The position numbers and the translations under genes are program-made. Shown piece after piece: positions 17,287 through 25,583 of a stretch of DNA of 64,000 bases. Location: NCBI GenBank assembly GCA_021323865.1, contig JAJPKF010000015.1, positions 54,386-118,385 of the forward strand. Direction: 5' to 3'. Source of the stretch: Pseudomonadota bacterium (lineage in GTDB: Bacteria > Chloroflexota > UBA5177 > JAJPKF01). The notes beneath the pieces were generated by a model that ran no database searches, was not told the origin of the DNA, and saw only the letters and a program-made list of their open reading frames with translations. The stretch's first letter is position 1. Each line of letters opens with the position of its first letter.

Positions 17287-17886
17287 ATGAAGAGAGCTTT
17301 GGCGATCCTGACCTTGGGAGTGCTGTTTGTGCTGCCCATGGGCGCCGTCGCGACGGGCACCGCCCTTGCGGCTTCGCCGGCAGTCCATACCAGCAGCATC
17401 AACGCCAGCACCTCGGGCGTCCATTGCCCGGGTCAGGGCTACACCAACTTCAACTACTGCGTGCCGCCGACCGGAGTCGTAAACGCCACCCTCTGTGGTG
17501 AGCATTTCACCGGCACCGCCAAGCCGAATACGGGCATCACCTGCAACCGTATCGGCCAGCTGGTGACCCTGCCCTGCTCAGGCGAGACGGCGGAATCGAT
17601 CGATATCAAGGGAACGGGCCTGAACATCACCGTGGCGGGGCCAAGAATCTACAAGTTCAACCCCGCGACCGGAACCAGTACGCGCGTAAGCGCCATCACC
17701 GGTTCCGGAGGTGAGTACACCAAGGTCTTCGGCAGCTGCGGAGTTTCCCCGAGCACGCTGCCCACTACCGGTGGTGGCATCGCTCCCGCCGGCGGTGGAC
17801 TGCCGCTGCTGCCGCTCGGTCTCGGCATCATGATGCTGCTGGCCGGCGCAGCCGTCACCGCTCGAACTCGCATCACCCAGGTCTGA
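17287..17886 (+). CDS. LPXTG (LPTTG) sortase-anchored surface protein
   Basis: Predicted sortase substrate of 199 residues. The signal peptide is MKRALAILTLGVLFVLPMGAVATGTALA. The mature part has seven cysteines, some probably in disulfides (VHCPGQGYTNFNYC, TLCGEHF, ITCNRIG, LPCSGE, GSCGV). The C-terminus is a full cell-wall sorting signal: LPTTG near residue 158, a Gly/Pro stretch, a hydrophobic helix LLPLGLGIMMLLAGAAV and a short basic tail TARTRITQV. Start ATG 17287 has GGGGGT upstream. It has its own promoter and terminator, so it is monocistronic. The sortase at 5919 is the likely processing enzyme; the biological role of the mature domain is unknown. Confidence 0.85.
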   Translation: MKRALAILTLGVLFVLPMGAVATGTALAASPAVHTSSINASTSGVHCPGQGYTNFNYCVPPTGVVNATLCGEHFTGTAKPNTGITCNRIGQLVTLPCSGETAESIDIKGTGLNITVAGPRIYKFNPATGTSTRVSAITGSGGEYTKVFGSCGVSPSTLPTTGGGIAPAGGGLPLLPLGLGIMMLLAGAAVTARTRITQV

Positions 17887-17902
17887 CCGACCGACGGCAA
17901 AG

Positions 17903-17937
17903 GCCCCAGCTCGAAAGAGCTGGGGCTTTTGTTGTTT
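17903..17937 (+). terminator. Intrinsic terminator between the LPTTG gene and galE
   Basis: GCCCCAGCTC (17903-17912) pairs with GAGCTGGGGC (17917-17926) around a GAAA tetraloop, followed by TTTTGTTGTTT. It is a textbook Rho-independent terminator for the plus-strand gene; galE converges from the other side. Confidence 0.93.
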
Positions 17938-17964
17938 CTGGGCAACCGGTCGCCGCCGGGAGTG

Positions 17965-18948
17965 CTACTCGCCGTACCCCTGCGGATGGCTCTTCTGCCA
18001 GCGCCAGGAAGACTCGACGATGGTGTCTAGGTCGCTATAGCGCGGTTCCCAGCCCATCGTGCGCCGAAGCAGTCCGGCGTCCGCAACCAGCCGTGACGGA
18101 TCGCCCGCACGGCGTGGCCCGATCGTCACTGGGAGGTCGGTGCCGGAGATTCGCTTCACAGCGTTGACCACCTCGAGGTTCGTCAAGCCCCGACCGGTTC
18201 CCACATTGAAAACGCCGCTCTTGCCGCCGCCGGACAGGTGCTCGAGGGCCACGACGTGCGCCGCGGCAATGTCGAGAACGTGGATGTAATCGCGCAGGCA
18301 GGTCCCATCAGGGGTATCCGGATAGTCATCGCCGAAGAGCGTGAAGGGCTTCTGGCCCAGCGCTCCCTTGATGACGTTGGTGATGAGATGCGTTGCCGGC
18401 TCGTGGTCCTCGCCGGTGGTGCCGTCCAACGCAGCGCCCGCGGCATTGAAGTACCGTAGCGCGATCCATCGCGTTCCGTACGCATTGCTGTGGGCGGGGA
18501 GTGACATCTCCGTGAGCAGCTTGGAGAGACCGTAGGGGCTCTCCGGTCGTGTCGGTGCGGACTCAGAGATGGGGATGGCGTCCGGCGTCCCGTACACGGC
18601 GGCCGTGGAGGAGAAGACGAAGACCGAGACTTCCTGCCTGGCCATGACCTCAAGGAGCATGGCCGTGTACCCGGTGTTGTTGACGAAGTACTTGGCCGGA
18701 TCATTGACGGATTCGTTCACGTCGATCCAGGCGGCCAGATGCATGACCGCATCCGGACGGTGCACCTCGAACACCCGCTCGACGGCCGATCGGTCGCCGA
18801 GATCGACCACCTCCACCGGGGCGGTGACGGCCGCCCGATGCCCGTAGGCCAGGTTGTCGAGAATGACGACGTCATGACCCTCGTCCTGAAGCATTCGGGT
18901 GACGAAGCTGCCAATATAGCCGGCGCCGCCGGTGACCAGTATCTTCAC
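17965..18948 (-). CDS. galE: UDP-glucose 4-epimerase
   Basis: Interconverts UDP-glucose and UDP-galactose using bound NAD, supplying galactosyl units for surface glycans. The 327-residue Rossmann-fold protein has GGAGYIGS at residues 7-14, HLAAW, SSTAAVYG (catalytic Ser/Thr) near 118 and YGLSK (catalytic Tyr/Lys) near 146. It also has RYFNAAGA and a GTCLRDYIHVLD substrate region. The start GTG 18946-18948 is preferred because GGGAGAGG lies just upstream; a second in-frame GTG 15 bases earlier would absorb that ribosome site. It is a single gene, convergent with the LPTTG gene. Confidence 0.93.
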   Translation of the reverse strand: MKILVTGGAGYIGSFVTRMLQDEGHDVVILDNLAYGHRAAVTAPVEVVDLGDRSAVERVFEVHRPDAVMHLAAWIDVNESVNDPAKYFVNNTGYTAMLLEVMARQEVSVFVFSSTAAVYGTPDAIPISESAPTRPESPYGLSKLLTEMSLPAHSNAYGTRWIALRYFNAAGAALDGTTGEDHEPATHLITNVIKGALGQKPFTLFGDDYPDTPDGTCLRDYIHVLDIAAAHVVALEHLSGGGKSGVFNVGTGRGLTNLEVVNAVKRISGTDLPVTIGPRRAGDPSRLVADAGLLRRTMGWEPRYSDLDTIVESSWRWQKSHPQGYGE

Positions 18949-19020
18949 GCGCCCTCTCCCCACGCCTTCGGCCGTCGGTTCATGGCCAGTCTAACCGGCA
19001 GGTCTCGGATAGCCTTAACT

Positions 19021-19980
19021 ATGCCCGTGGTTCTCACAACGCATCACCGGCGCCGCTATGTGGGCCTCGGCCTGATGATCGCCGGTGAGGCGCTCATCTT
19101 CATCCACCTGGCGCCGGCTTCGACCTATTACTTCCCGGTTGTGTGGCTCGGCTACATCCTTACCGTCGACGGGCACCTCGGCCGGGTCGGTCTGTCCATC
19201 CTCGACCGCTCCTGGCGCCTCTTTGCGCTCATGCTCCCCGTTTCGGCCGGCTTCTGGTGGGTGTTCGAAGGGTTCAACCTCGCGGTGCACAACTGGCAGT
19301 ATGTCGGCGGCAGCGGCTTCAGCCTCCTCGGCTACGTCGTCTACGCGTCGGTGTGCTTCAGCACGGTCCTGCTGGCCGTCTGGGAGACGGCCATCTGCGT
19401 CTCGGTGACGCTGCCGCGCCTCGTTCGGCGTCTGTCGATGCCGGCGCATCTGCTGGCCGGCCTGCGTTTGCGGCACGAGCTGACCGTTCCCGACCGGCTG
19501 ATGAACCTTGCGTTCGTGGCGGGACTGCTCTGTGTGATCGTGCCCATCTTTCTTCCGCACTACGCCTTCGGGCTCATCTGGCTGGCATTGTTCTTCCTGA
19601 TCGATCCCATCAATCACTGGCTGGGCCGGCCCTCGCTGCTGGAGGCGATCTGGCAGGGCCGGCTGCTGCTCCCGATGTCCTTTGCGCTGGCGGCGCTGGC
19701 GTGCGGCTTCCTTTGGGAGGCATGGAACTACTTCTCGATCATCAAGTGGCTCTACCATGTGCCGCTTGTCTCTCAATGGCGGCTCTTTGAGATGCCCATT
19801 CCCGGCTACTCGGGATATCTGCCCTTCGGCTTGGAGCTGTTCGCCATGGCGGTGTTTGTGATCCCGCCGCTGGCGGCCGCGCTCGACATCGATTTGCGGC
19901 CGCTGCCGCTCCTCGACCTCTCCGAGGACTACGACCGGCCGGTCGCGCGGGAAGAAGCCCCGGAGCCGGTATCCGCATAG
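19021..19980 (+). CDS. Polytopic membrane protein of unknown function
   Basis: Not recognised. The 319-residue protein has about eight or nine hydrophobic helices spread over the whole length, for example YVGLGLMIAGEALIFIHL, LMNLAFVAGLLCVIVPIFL and FGLIWLALFFLIDPINHWL. Near the C-terminus is a polar-aromatic block, LWEAWNYFSIIKWLYHVP, then LFEMPIPGYSGYLPFGLELFAM. Such conserved-looking Trp/Glu clusters within helices hint at an enzyme active site in the membrane. ATG 19021 follows TAGCCT by five bases, so it may be leaderless; an in-frame ATG at 18982 is an alternative start. No ribosome-binding site precedes either. It stands alone between galE and the VOC gene. Confidence 0.75.
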   Translation: MPVVLTTHHRRRYVGLGLMIAGEALIFIHLAPASTYYFPVVWLGYILTVDGHLGRVGLSILDRSWRLFALMLPVSAGFWWVFEGFNLAVHNWQYVGGSGFSLLGYVVYASVCFSTVLLAVWETAICVSVTLPRLVRRLSMPAHLLAGLRLRHELTVPDRLMNLAFVAGLLCVIVPIFLPHYAFGLIWLALFFLIDPINHWLGRPSLLEAIWQGRLLLPMSFALAALACGFLWEAWNYFSIIKWLYHVPLVSQWRLFEMPIPGYSGYLPFGLELFAMAVFVIPPLAAALDIDLRPLPLLDLSEDYDRPVAREEAPEPVSA

Positions 19981-20059
19981 TCTGAGGCGAAGATCAGCCA
20001 CGAGTGACACTTGGGGACAGTGCCTGGAGGCGACGGCATTCATTCAAAGGAGGAGGTAC

Positions 20060-20407
20060 ATGAGCACGAACCTGGTCAATTACTTTGAGATCGGCACCGA
20101 CAACCCCGAGGACGCGCAGCGATTCTACGGGGATCTGTTCGGCTGGGCCTTCGGTTCCTCATCGCCAGCCAATTACCAAATGATCAACCAGAGCGAGGGC
20201 GGCCTCTGGGACACGTCCGCGATCGGGGGAGCCCGCTACGCGATCTTCTACGTCCAGGTCGACGATGTGGCCGAGACGGTGAGACGGGCAGAGGAGCTTG
20301 GGGCCAGCGTCCTGGTGCCCGTCACCTCCAACCCGGCCATCGAGTTCGCCCACCTCGTGGATCCCGAGGGCAACCGCTTCGGCGTCTGGAAGCCGAAGGG
20401 GTCCTAG
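20060..20407 (+). CDS. VOC-family (glyoxalase/bleomycin resistance-like) protein
   Basis: A 115-residue single-domain vicinal-oxygen-chelate protein; such proteins bind a metal and act on small oxo or aromatic substrates, here unknown. It begins NYFEIGTDNPEDAQRFYGDLFGWAF, the usual first half of the fold. It ends AHLVDPEGNRFGVWKP, the second half with the Glu/Asn region. AAAGGAGGAGG upstream is a near-perfect ribosome site for ATG 20060. It is followed by an EthD-like gene in the same direction. Confidence 0.85.
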   Translation: MSTNLVNYFEIGTDNPEDAQRFYGDLFGWAFGSSSPANYQMINQSEGGLWDTSAIGGARYAIFYVQVDDVAETVRRAEELGASVLVPVTSNPAIEFAHLVDPEGNRFGVWKPKGS

Positions 20408-20529
20408 CGCGGGCGATCATGCATCGAGGCGAACATTCGGCCCACGGTGACTGCTCAAAATAGAGATTGATTCGGCTCCCTCTGGAAGGGCAGGATAGGC
20501 ACCAGGTCCACAGAGGTAGAGGAGGTGAC

Positions 20530-20850
20530 ATGTTCTGCGCATCCGTGACCTACCCAAAGGATGAGGAGGGCCGCTTCGATCTGGACTACTTCGTCCAGAA
20601 CCATGTGCCCATGTTTGCCCGCCTACTGGGTGACAACTGCAGCCGATATGAGGTGCGCGTTCCGGCCGAGGCGCCGGGAGCGCCTCGGCCCACCTACCGC
20701 TGCACGGCGTGCTTCTGGGTGACTTCGGGGGAGGCGTTCGGGGCGGTTCTGGCCACCCACGGGCAGGAGATCTACGGCGACATCGCCCGCTTTACGGATC
20801 TCGAGCCGGTCCGATCCTGGGACGAGGTGGTTGCGGCCTCGGAACGGTAG
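20530..20850 (+). CDS. EthD-family dimeric alpha-beta barrel protein
   Basis: A 106-residue ferredoxin-like barrel protein related to EthD, a family of small proteins of mostly unknown or degradation-linked roles. MFCASVTYPKDEEGRFDLDYFVQNHVPMF carries the usual YPxxxxxxFDxxYYxxxHxP pattern with its histidine at about residue 26. Start ATG 20530 follows GGAGGTGAC. A longer frame upstream would lose this strong ribosome site. Its 3' end overlaps a possible small minus-strand gene. Confidence 0.85.
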   Translation: MFCASVTYPKDEEGRFDLDYFVQNHVPMFARLLGDNCSRYEVRVPAEAPGAPRPTYRCTACFWVTSGEAFGAVLATHGQEIYGDIARFTDLEPVRSWDEVVAASER

Positions 20851-21124
20851 CCCAAGGGACAGCCTCGTCCTCGCGCACAGCCCGCCGCAGGGGCATGGCG
20901 GGTCGAGGACCGTAGCGGCGCATGGCAGCCGGCGGACGGTGGCCCGACGGCCTGTAACTGCTGTTAGTGGTGGGCGGCGGTGCGGCGCGACCCGAGATCA
21001 CGACCATCCGCCCATGATGCGAATGACCCGGCCGGGGCATGCAGACCATGATGCCGATGGAGAGGACCAGGCACATGCTCACGACCGCCATTGCGTTCTT
21101 CACATCGCCCGCTGGGCCGGCCAC
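20792..21124 (-). CDS. Possible small single-span membrane protein
   Basis: This is a weakly supported open frame in the 388-base gap between the EthD gene and the ABC permease. GTG 21122-21124 has GGGAGG nine bases upstream. Residues 11-29 (AMAVVSMCLVLSIGIMVCM) form one hydrophobic helix, followed by a His/Arg/Pro-rich tail without recognisable domain. The 3' part overlaps the EthD gene on the opposite strand, which lowers confidence. Apart from this and the hairpin at 21188, nothing else is seen in the gap. Confidence 0.3.
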   Translation of the reverse strand: MAGPAGDVKNAMAVVSMCLVLSIGIMVCMPRPGHSHHGRMVVISGRAAPPPTTNSSYRPSGHRPPAAMRRYGPRPAMPLRRAVREDEAVPWATVPRPQPPRPRIGPARDP

Positions 21125-21187
21125 GCCTGGGATCCTCCCTGCGTCGGATCCGTCCTCAGATCACGCTATCGAGGGCCGGATCGGCAG

Positions 21188-21208
21188 TTGCCCAGTCCTG
21201 CTGGGCAA
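21188..21208. terminator. Hairpin after the ABC importer operon
   Basis: TTGCCCAG and CTGGGCAA form a perfect 8-bp stem with a five-base loop, about 30 bases past the permease stop on the minus strand. No T-tract follows, so termination is possible but not certain. Confidence 0.45.
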
Positions 21209-21238
21209 GCCAGCCCCACTCGAAGTGAAGCCTTGGGC

Positions 21239-22159
21239 TTAGCGCTCCTCCCGCCAAGGCACCAAGACTCGCTCGGCGATGAGGACGATGCCGAAGAAGG
21301 CCATGCTCGAAACCGATACCGCCAAGACCGATGCCCACAATCCCTGCTTGTTGATGGCCAGCAGGAAGAGATTGATCAGGCCGCCGATGCCCGTGTTGTT
21401 GGCCAGCATCCACTCGCCCACCACCGCGCCCACGAAGCAGAGCGTGGAGGTGATGCGGAACGAGGAGAACAGATAGGGGATCGACGACGGCAATCTCAGC
21501 CGCCAGAGGATGGTCCAGCGTGAGGCATTGATCAGGCGCATGAAGTCGTAGAGATTGGGATCGATGGCTCGTAGGCCCACGGTCATGTTTACAAGGGTCG
21601 GGAAGAACGTGATCAGGATGGTCACACCCAACACCGGCTTGCTTCCCAGACCGATGATCGGTAGCGGATCGTAGGGGCCCCAGCCGAACACGGTGAAGAA
21701 GATGACGAAGACCGGACCAATCACGATGATGGGGATGGTCTGCATCAGGATGGCCAAGGGGAAGAACGTCCACTCGATCAACCGAGACTGCGAGAACAGG
21801 ATGGCCCCGATGACCGCGAGCAGATTGCCGACTGCGAAGCCGACCAGCGCGTCCGTGATCGTGATCTCCAGATTCGGCCCAATGGTTCCCCATTCCGAGA
21901 ACAGCGCGTTGATGTCCTGGGAGAAGGTGGGCACCTCGTAGGAGTGGAGGCCCATCCACTGCGGCACGTAATTCCACAGCAGCAGAAAGATGCCGATGGC
22001 CAGCAGAGGCAGGATAACGCGCAGAGCTTGACTTCCAGGGGAGACGGCCAGCCGGAATGACGGCCATGACCGCCCGGGCACTGCCTCGCTGACAGCGACC
22101 TCAGGAGTCGCAACCGGCTCGTTCGCGGGGCGCTCCATCGATTCCTCGACCTGAGCCAT
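21239..22159 (-). CDS. ABC transporter permease (SsuC/TauC/ThiX type)
   Basis: Membrane subunit of an importer for small organic nitrogen or sulfur compounds. The 306-residue protein has a cytoplasmic N-terminal stretch of about 45 residues, then six membrane helices. The coupling loop includes LRAIDPNLYDFMRLINASRWTILWRLRLPSSIPYLFSSFRI near residues 200-240, a BPD_transp_1 EAA motif. Its ATG directly abuts the TAG stop of the ATPase gene, with no spacer. A long frame in another phase across this gene is a shadow. The substrate is inferred only from context: the neighbouring purine-degradation genes. Confidence 0.92.
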   Translation of the reverse strand: MAQVEESMERPANEPVATPEVAVSEAVPGRSWPSFRLAVSPGSQALRVILPLLAIGIFLLLWNYVPQWMGLHSYEVPTFSQDINALFSEWGTIGPNLEITITDALVGFAVGNLLAVIGAILFSQSRLIEWTFFPLAILMQTIPIIVIGPVFVIFFTVFGWGPYDPLPIIGLGSKPVLGVTILITFFPTLVNMTVGLRAIDPNLYDFMRLINASRWTILWRLRLPSSIPYLFSSFRITSTLCFVGAVVGEWMLANNTGIGGLINLFLLAINKQGLWASVLAVSVSSMAFFGIVLIAERVLVPWREER

Positions 22160-22984
22160 CTAGGCGTCTCCCTCGAGGGCCCGCAGCACCTGAGTCTCGT
22201 ACTCAAAGAAGCCCGGCTCATGTTTGATGGCGGGCAGCCGGGGGCGAGACAGTCCGATGGTGATCGACTGACGGATGGTCCCGGGACGAGGGCTCATCAC
22301 GACCACGCGGTCGCTGAGAAAGACCGCCTCCGAGATGGAGTGCGTTACGAAGACCAGGGTGGCGCGGTTGGTTTCCCAGATGCGCAGCAGCTCCTGGTTC
22401 ATCTCGTCCCGGGTGATCTGGTCGAGGGCACCAAAGGGCTCGTCCATCAAGAGCACCTTGGGTGAATAGGTCAGCGCCCGAGCGATCGAAACGCGCTGCC
22501 GCATGCCCCCCGACAGCTCGGCCGGGCGTTTGTTGCGAAAGTCACCCAGGCCCACCAGCCGCAGCATCTCGTCTGCCTTGGCCTTGCCCTCCTTACCGGC
22601 CCGGCGCATCACCTGTAGAGGCAGCATCACGTTGCCGAAGGATGAACGCCACGGCATGAGCGCGGCGTCCTGGAACACGAAGCCGATCTGGCGGCTCCGT
22701 CGCAGTCGCTCAGGCGGCTGTCCTCCAATGGCGATCTGGCCGCTGGTGGGTCGCAAAAGATCGGCGATCAGGCGCAGCATGGTCGACTTGCCGCAGCCGG
22801 ACGGACCAATGATGGAGACGAACTCACCGGGACCAACGCTGAACGAGGCATTGGTGATGGCAAGCAGCGGCACCTTGCCCGGATAGTAGTAGTTCACGCT
22901 GTGCACGTCGATGCTCGCGGGCTGTTGAGAAGCGGAGGGGAGATGCTCGTCATGCATCTCCCCTCCCGGCGCCGTCGCGGTCAC
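22160..22984 (-). CDS. ABC transporter ATPase (SsuB/TauB type)
   Basis: Energises the NMT1-type importer. The 274-residue protein has Walker A GPSGCGKST near residue 59, Q-loop FVFQDAALMPW near 105, signature LSGGMRQR near 158, Walker B VLLMDEPFGALD near 178 and H-loop VTHSISEAVFLSD near 213. The family places it with nitrate, sulfonate, taurine and thiamine-precursor importers. It lies between the binding protein (20 bases upstream) and the permease, which directly abuts it, giving a complete one-operon importer. Confidence 0.94.
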   Translation of the reverse strand: MTATAPGGEMHDEHLPSASQQPASIDVHSVNYYYPGKVPLLAITNASFSVGPGEFVSIIGPSGCGKSTMLRLIADLLRPTSGQIAIGGQPPERLRRSRQIGFVFQDAALMPWRSSFGNVMLPLQVMRRAGKEGKAKADEMLRLVGLGDFRNKRPAELSGGMRQRVSIARALTYSPKVLLMDEPFGALDQITRDEMNQELLRIWETNRATLVFVTHSISEAVFLSDRVVVMSPRPGTIRQSITIGLSRPRLPAIKHEPGFFEYETQVLRALEGDA

Positions 22985-23004
22985 GACAACGGTCGAGCGG
23001 CCGT

Positions 23005-24189
23005 CTATTTCGCTCCTGGAGGGGCGAACTGGTCAGTGAAGCAGGACTTGGCCTTGATGTTCGCGGTCAGAAGCGGCCCGCCGCCGATGCTGCCCGGATA
23101 GGTCTTCAGGTCGTGAATGATGGTCTTCCAGCGACCGAGCGTCATGCGTCCGTTGATCCGCCCCTTGCTATCTCGGGAGAGGGTCTTGGCGAACTGATTG
23201 ATCTCGATCTGCTGCTGCTTTAGCGCGCCTGGACCACCGCCCTCGCTTGTGGGGAAATACTTGTGAACGACCAGGTTGGCCGTGCTCTTCGGGTGGTGCA
23301 TGGCATACTTCCAGCCGCGGTCCACGGCGCTCACGAACTTCTTGAGCACGCCCTTGTACTTGCTGATCTGGGACTGGCGGACGAACATGGCATCCGCATA
23401 GAACGCCTTCATGCCGTACTTGTAAGCAGGGATGACGTTCGTCTTGACTCCCTGGAGCTTGAGGGTGATGGGCTCGTTGTTGATGAAGACCAGGTGTGCG
23501 TCCGTGGCTCCGGTGGTGAGGTCCGAGGTATCGAAGGTCACCTTGACCGGCTTCACATCGCTGAGGTTGAGGCCGACGCTGCCCAGCATGATCTCGGGCA
23601 CGTACAGCTCATCCTGCTGATACCCGATCTTCAGCCCCCTCCACTGCTTGGGAGAGGTGATGTTCTTATGCGTGTTCGATTTGCACTTCTTGTTGACCTT
23701 GGGCTTCTTGGGTACAAAGCAGGTCATGAATCCGAAGGGCGTTTTCTGGGAGCCGGACCAGATCGCGACGTTGTTCTCTCCGGCCTGCCGGGCGAGCGGC
23801 ACGGCCGACGAGTCGTCCACGCCGATGCACAACGCCTTGCCGGCCCGCACACAGAGGTCGTTCTCGGACTCGGGCGTGTTGCTGAAGTCGTAGGGCCGCA
23901 CGCAGGCGGCGTTGGGCCCGGCCTTGCTGGAGCAGAGGCCGTTCAGCTTGATGCCGGCCGACTTGAACCAGCCTTTCTTCATGGACCACCAGATGCCGCT
24001 GAATTCGACATTGGACACCCAGTTGAGATCAACATGAATCGGCGTCAGCTTCTTGGCCGGATGAGAAGCCGGTGGGGCTCCCTGGGGAGCCGCGACGGTT
24101 GCGCATCCTGCCAGCACCATGGCGCATAGAGCGGTCAGCGTTACAAGCCAGACTGGGACCTTCCCGAACGTTCGGACGCGTCCTGCCAT
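23005..24189 (-). CDS. NMT1/THI5-like substrate-binding lipoprotein
   Basis: Binding protein for the adjacent ABC importer. The 394-residue protein has an N-terminal lipoprotein signal ending in the lipobox LAGC near residue 28 and a Pro/Ala linker. The NMT1 fold opens with HVDLNWVSNVEFSGIWWSMKKGWF and includes WRGLKIGYQQDELYVPEIML. The mature part has seven further cysteines (GLCSS, AACVR, DLCVR, ALCIG, FMTCF, KKCKS, KSCF), which is unusual for this family and suggests disulfide bonds. AAAAGGAGTGAGGGA precedes ATG 24189. Family members bind pyrimidine precursors, sulfonates or nitriles; a purine-related ligand is only a context guess. Confidence 0.9.
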   Translation of the reverse strand: MAGRVRTFGKVPVWLVTLTALCAMVLAGCATVAAPQGAPPASHPAKKLTPIHVDLNWVSNVEFSGIWWSMKKGWFKSAGIKLNGLCSSKAGPNAACVRPYDFSNTPESENDLCVRAGKALCIGVDDSSAVPLARQAGENNVAIWSGSQKTPFGFMTCFVPKKPKVNKKCKSNTHKNITSPKQWRGLKIGYQQDELYVPEIMLGSVGLNLSDVKPVKVTFDTSDLTTGATDAHLVFINNEPITLKLQGVKTNVIPAYKYGMKAFYADAMFVRQSQISKYKGVLKKFVSAVDRGWKYAMHHPKSTANLVVHKYFPTSEGGGPGALKQQQIEINQFAKTLSRDSKGRINGRMTLGRWKTIIHDLKTYPGSIGGGPLLTANIKAKSCFTDQFAPPGAK

Positions 24190-24320
24190 TCCCTCACTCC
24201 TTTTCGCCTCTGCTTGTGTTGATCCGGAGTGGCGGCCCCGGATGATTCATGCTACGAGACGGGTGACGGCAAGTCAATCACCGACGACACCTGCGGGCAC
24301 CCGTGGAAGGTCGCACGCCG

Positions 24321-25583
24321 CTAGGCAGGTCCCAAGGTTCGTTTCCAGCGTAAATACGCCATCCGAGGGCCGTCGGCCAGGGCCGGCAGAGGATCGTCGG
24401 CGGCGAATACGGCAGGATCGTGCCGCCGCGCCAGCAGCCGCACATACTCCCGAACAGACAGATGCTTGGAACGGATGTCCTGGCCGGCTACCAGGGCATC
24501 CGTCAGCAGACGCATCCACGTTTGTCCCGCCGGCACTCGCACCGGTGTGACCGGGATGCCCTGCAGCAGCTGCCAGGTGATGTGGACGAAATCGACCTTA
24601 CTGCGGGCCCCAAGGGTGTGCCATCCCCAGGCTCGGGTGTTGATGTCGAGGAGATTGAGCGACTGGTCCCGGGGATCGCGCTTGAATTCGATCTCGATCA
24701 ATCCCGTGTAGTCGAGATCGGCGACCAGCCGCTGCGCGGCCTGCTCCACCTCGCCGTCCTCCACGCTGACCACGAAGGTGCTGTGGAGACCGACGTGCCG
24801 TGGATACTGGCGGAGCCTCCGGGCGACCACGTCGGCCACGGGCCGGCCCCGGTCCATGACCCCCGCATAGGAGAGTTGATACCGGCCGTCGCCGGGGATG
24901 AGGTCTTGGATCATGATCTGGTCGGCGGGGAGCAGCCTCAGGGCATCCTCGTATCGCCGTCGCAGCTCCACACGATCGCCGGCCTTCCAGGCCTTGTCAT
25001 GCGTGAGCCGGTTGGCCCGGGCCTTGACGGCCGGCTTGACGATGAGCGGAAAGTCGGCATCGATCTCCTCGAGATCCTCAATGCCCGTGGGGAGCCACGT
25101 CCGCGGAAACCCGATGCCGTTGCGAGCAGCCAGCGAGTGCGACTGCCGCTTGTCCTGACCAACTGCGACCACCGGCTCCCGCTCGGTGGTGACGACGAAA
25201 TAACGGCTGAGCTCCGCCCGATGGCGGGCGATGGCCGCCGTCATTTGATCGGTCGTGGGGAAGAGGGCCCAGAAGCCGGGAATCACGGACCGGCCAAGCG
25301 CGAGGAGCCGGGCACCCGGGTCGTGCTCCGTGTCGGCGTCCCAGTCCAAGACCCGCTCCACGAAGCGAGAGTGGCAGGCCACCGTGTGATGGCCGCGAAC
25401 GACCCAGATCGGAACACCACGGCGACCAAGGCTGCGAACGATGCCCAAACCTCGGTAATCGGCGCCCAGGACGATCGCCCCGCTCGGGGCCGCCTGACTC
25501 AGTCGAGCGTCCGCGGCAGAGAGCTGACGGTCCTCGCCGGCGCCTTCCTCCGGCCGATCGAACAGATCGGCGATCGCCGCCAT
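24321..25583 (-). CDS. ATP-grasp family ligase (carboligase-like)
   Basis: Predicted ATP-dependent carboxylate-amine or -thiol ligase; product unknown. The 420-residue chain begins with a pre-ATP-grasp Rossmann-like part (AIVLGADYRGLGIVRSLGRRGVPIWVV near residue 36). The ATP-binding Lys regions follow (FPLIVKPAVKARAN near 178), then the adenine region IMIQDLIPGDGRY near 226. The metal-binding end has IEIEFKRDPRDQSLNLLDINTRAWGW near 298, with the Glu/Asp/Asn ligands of ATP-grasp. Its start overlaps the stop of the flavoprotein gene by one base (TGATG), so the two are translation-coupled. Similar ATP-grasp proteins occur in cell-surface and peptide-tailoring pathways. Confidence 0.82.
   Translation of the reverse strand: MAAIADLFDRPEEGAGEDRQLSAADARLSQAAPSGAIVLGADYRGLGIVRSLGRRGVPIWVVRGHHTVACHSRFVERVLDWDADTEHDPGARLLALGRSVIPGFWALFPTTDQMTAAIARHRAELSRYFVVTTEREPVVAVGQDKRQSHSLAARNGIGFPRTWLPTGIEDLEEIDADFPLIVKPAVKARANRLTHDKAWKAGDRVELRRRYEDALRLLPADQIMIQDLIPGDGRYQLSYAGVMDRGRPVADVVARRLRQYPRHVGLHSTFVVSVEDGEVEQAAQRLVADLDYTGLIEIEFKRDPRDQSLNLLDINTRAWGWHTLGARSKVDFVHITWQLLQGIPVTPVRVPAGQTWMRLLTDALVAGQDIRSKHLSVREYVRLLARRHDPAVFAADDPLPALADGPRMAYLRWKRTLGPA

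Noticed and set aside
21156..22067. 303-codon frame on the minus strand overlapping the ABC permease
   Set aside because: It is the same strand but another phase. The permease in the other phase has helices and the EAA loop, while this one has none.
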